Below are positions 62,663 to 64,000 of a stretch of 64,000 nt of DNA, piece by piece. Both the position numbers and the translations under genes were made by a program. Position 1 is the first letter of the stretch; each line of letters starts with the position of its first letter. The stretch comes from Flavobacteriaceae bacterium (GTDB lineage Bacteria; Bacteroidota; Bacteroidia; Flavobacteriales; Flavobacteriaceae), in contig NVXD01000019.1 of NCBI GenBank assembly GCA_002746415.1, forward strand, positions 62,001-126,000. The letters run 5' to 3'. The notes below the pieces were generated by a model that saw only the letters and a program-made list of their open reading frames with translations, was not told the DNA's origin and ran no database searches.

Positions 62663-62684
62663 CCTCCCTAAAATAGAAATAAAT

Positions 62685-63023
62685 ATGAATCATTACGAAA
62701 CTGTTTTCATTTTGAATCCCGTTCTATCTGATATTCAGATAGAGGAAACAGTTAAGAAATTTGAAAATTTCTTAATTAAGAATGGTGCCAAAATGGTATC
62801 CAAAGAAAATTGGGGCCTAAAAAAATTGGCGTATCCCATACAGCACAAGAAAAGTGGTTTTTACCATTTGTTTGAATTCGCCTCTCCTGGTGAAACTATT
62901 TCTCCTTATGAGTTAGAGTTTAGAAGAGATGAAAGGATCATGCGGTTCTTAACCGTTAAATTGGACAAGCATGCCATTTCATGGGCAGAAAGAAGAAGAA
63001 CAAAGTTAAAAGCTAAAGCGTAA
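62685..63023 (+). CDS. rpsF: 30S ribosomal protein S6
   Basis: 112 residues. Typical ferredoxin-like S6: [54 protein letters not shown], and [18 protein letters not shown]. The C-terminal tail is basic ([11 protein letters not shown]) and lacks the poly-glutamate sites of E. coli S6. S6 binds S18 on the platform of the 30S subunit. First gene of the operon. Confidence 0.97.
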   Translation: MNHYETVFILNPVLSDIQIEETVKKFENFLIKNGAKMVSKENWGLKKLAYPIQHKKSGFYHLFEFASPGETISPYELEFRRDERIMRFLTVKLDKHAISWAERRRTKLKAKA

Positions 63024-63028
63024 GGAAT

Positions 63029-63325
63029 ATGTCATCTATAGAGCAACAAGCAAAAGGTAAGAAAGATGGGGAAATCAGGTATTTAACCCCATTAAACATT
63101 GAAACCAATACGAAAAAGAAATATTGTCGTTTCAAGAAATCAGGAATTAAATATGTGGACTATAAAGATCCAGATTTTTTAATCAAACTGGTAAATGAAC
63201 AAGGTAAATTGTTACCTAGGAGGTTAACAGGAACCTCATTGAAATTTCAAAGAAAAGTGGCAACAGCTGTTAAAAGAGCACGTCATTTAGCATTAATGCC
63301 TTACGTAGGAGATTTACTAAAATAA
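63029..63325 (+). CDS. rpsR: 30S ribosomal protein S18
   Basis: 98 residues, starting 5 bases after rpsF. Core: [60 protein letters not shown] and [10 protein letters not shown]. The 20-residue N-terminal extension ([16 protein letters not shown]) is longer than in E. coli, common in Bacteroidota. Bacteroidota S18 sits near the anti-Shine-Dalgarno region in published 30S structures, a known lineage trait. Confidence 0.97.
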   Translation: MSSIEQQAKGKKDGEIRYLTPLNIETNTKKKYCRFKKSGIKYVDYKDPDFLIKLVNEQGKLLPRRLTGTSLKFQRKVATAVKRARHLALMPYVGDLLK

Positions 63326-63335
63326 AAAGCTAATC

Positions 63336-63788
63336 ATGGAACTTATATTAAAACAAGACGTACAAAACTTAGGTTTTAAAGATGATGTGGTTGATGTAAA
63401 AAATGGTTTCGGAAGAAACTTCCTTATACCACAAGGGTTGGCTGCAATGGCAACACCTTCTGCTAAAAAAGTTTTGGCAGAAAACCTAAGGCAAAAAGCA
63501 CACAAAGAAGAGAAAGTTGTTGCTGGAGCTAAAAAAATAGCTGAAGCTCTTAAACAATTAGAAGTTAAAATAACTGCTAAAACTGGAGGAGGAGATAAAT
63601 TATTTGGTTCTGTAACTAATATGGATGTAACTGATTCTTTGAAAAAAGAAGGTCATGAAATCGATAAAAAGTTTATCTCTATTAGAGGTGGTTCAATTAA
63701 AAGAACAGGAACTTATGTGGCTAGTATTAGGTTACATAGAGCTGTAATTGTTGATTTCTCCTTTGAAGTAGTAGGGGATAAGAAATAA
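63336..63788 (+). CDS. rplI: 50S ribosomal protein L9
   Basis: 150 residues. MELILKQDVQNLGFKDDVVD opens the N-terminal domain with the signature GFGRNFLIPQGLAAMATPSA. A long connecting helix follows, and then the C-terminal domain (GGDKLFGSVTNMDVTDSLKK). Full length, third and last gene of the operon, followed by a terminator. Confidence 0.97.
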   Translation: MELILKQDVQNLGFKDDVVDVKNGFGRNFLIPQGLAAMATPSAKKVLAENLRQKAHKEEKVVAGAKKIAEALKQLEVKITAKTGGGDKLFGSVTNMDVTDSLKKEGHEIDKKFISIRGGSIKRTGTYVASIRLHRAVIVDFSFEVVGDKK

Positions 63789-63811
63789 ATAAAAACAGTT
63801 AATAAGTTATT

Positions 63812-63842
63812 AAGAGCTATGCGTGCATAGCTCTTTTTTTTT
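63812..63842 (+). terminator. Rho-independent terminator after rplI
   Basis: AAGAGCTAT (63812-63820) pairs with ATAGCTCTT (63827-63835) around a 6-base loop and is followed by seven T. Ends the ribosomal protein operon. Confidence 0.85.
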
Positions 63843-63883
63843 GTTATTTTTATACCGACTAATAACTCAAAATAAATACTATT

Positions 63884-64000
63884 ATGAAAAGAATTCTATT
63901 GATGGGAGCTGTTATATTATTCTCAGTATTTTCCATTCATTCACAAGTGACTACATCCAATATTCGTGGTAATGTTGTGGATGATCAAGACGTGCCTTTA
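63884..64000 (+). CDS. TonB-dependent receptor or CarboxypepD_reg protein, N-terminal fragment
   Basis: The first 39 codons only, cut by the right edge. Signal peptide MKRILLMGAVILFSVFSIHS ends at SQ, then VTTSNIRGNVVDDQDVPL begins a carboxypeptidase regulatory-like domain. In Bacteroidota the wording S-x-I-x-G-x-V-x-D and D-x-P-L usually opens a TonB-dependent receptor (SusC or Oar type). Substrate and full length cannot be judged. Confidence 0.6.
   Translation, partial: MKRILLMGAVILFSVFSIHSQVTTSNIRGNVVDDQDVPL

Noticed and set aside
1-64000. tRNA, rRNA, IS element, prophage, CRISPR or defence genes
   Set aside because: I scanned all gaps by eye for T-loop sequences, transposase-like frames and spaced repeats and found none. 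A tRNAscan or IS search would settle it.

Overview
The window reads as a chromosomal core segment of a marine-type member of the Flavobacteriaceae (phylum Bacteroidota). The evidence is the low GC content and several lineage hallmarks: a protein with a type IX secretion type B sorting domain (11976-14615), TonB-dependent receptors, DUF4199 and DUF4252 proteins, ECF sigma cassettes, an alternative GlmU-like protein, a serine-pathway fusion gene, and promoters of the TTG-N19-23-TAnnTTTG kind. No tRNA, rRNA, insertion sequence, prophage, CRISPR array or defence island was seen, and nothing looks horizontally acquired. It is a gene-dense housekeeping region (about 62 protein genes). The only stretch above 300 bases without a gene (36709-37184) is filled by a cobalamin riboswitch leader.

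Layout. 1-5554: acyl-CoA ligase (partial), purL and an RsmB/NOP-type rRNA methyltransferase, all leftward. 5611-8201: an Asp-box lipoprotein, converging on a leftward ECF-sigma / membrane regulator / periplasmic helical protein cassette. 8262-11809: phosphohexomutase and an MsbA-like exporter, translationally coupled. 11976-16117: a secreted T9SS cargo protein, converging on a glycosyltransferase and a DUF4199 protein. 16311-22346: L31 type B, GlmU-like protein, MtaB, a small GNAT, an alpha/beta hydrolase, a lytic transglycosylase, a TPR membrane protein and L34. 22432-27656: carB, a GlcG/HbpS-like protein, an AraC regulator, and an ArsR/SRPBCC pair with a tandem operator. 27768-31632: the oxidative pentose phosphate set, with gnd divergent from zwf-pgl. 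31722-33627: thioesterase and rmuC. 33675-39047: a cobalamin uptake locus, btuFCD divergent from a riboswitch-controlled btuB. 39128-42951: an S41 protease lipoprotein, then a second ECF sigma cassette with two DUF4252 proteins. 43062-45840: purB, a helical protein of unknown function and a sirtuin. 45941-50957: trmH, small domain proteins, a metallophosphoesterase, a GH13 amylase lipoprotein and a CarboxypepD_reg-like protein. 51034-53616: a DEAD-box helicase with an RGG tail, and rdgB. 53778-56913: the serB-serA fusion, a methyltransferase and rlmH. 57009-61744: a tight nadC / BrkB / DUF2147 / priA run. 61746-63788: a LytTR response regulator divergent from rpsF-rpsR-rplI. 63884-end: the start of an outer-membrane receptor gene.

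The genes mostly serve nucleotide, serine, NAD and NADPH metabolism, RNA modification and ribosome proteins, plus envelope functions. I do not see a clear new multi-gene system. The observations most worth a second look are these: a B12-transport ATPase gene with no ATG/GTG/TTG start ahead of its P-loop; the riboswitch locus with a nested leader hairpin; a tandem dyad operator in front of the ArsR/SRPBCC pair; the phosphoserine phosphatase-phosphoglycerate dehydrogenase fusion; a carbamoyl-phosphate synthase without its allosteric domain; a sirtuin lacking zinc cysteines; and the ECF-sigma/DUF4252 cassette. rpmH (22179-22346) is a genuine short gene hidden under a longer false frame.
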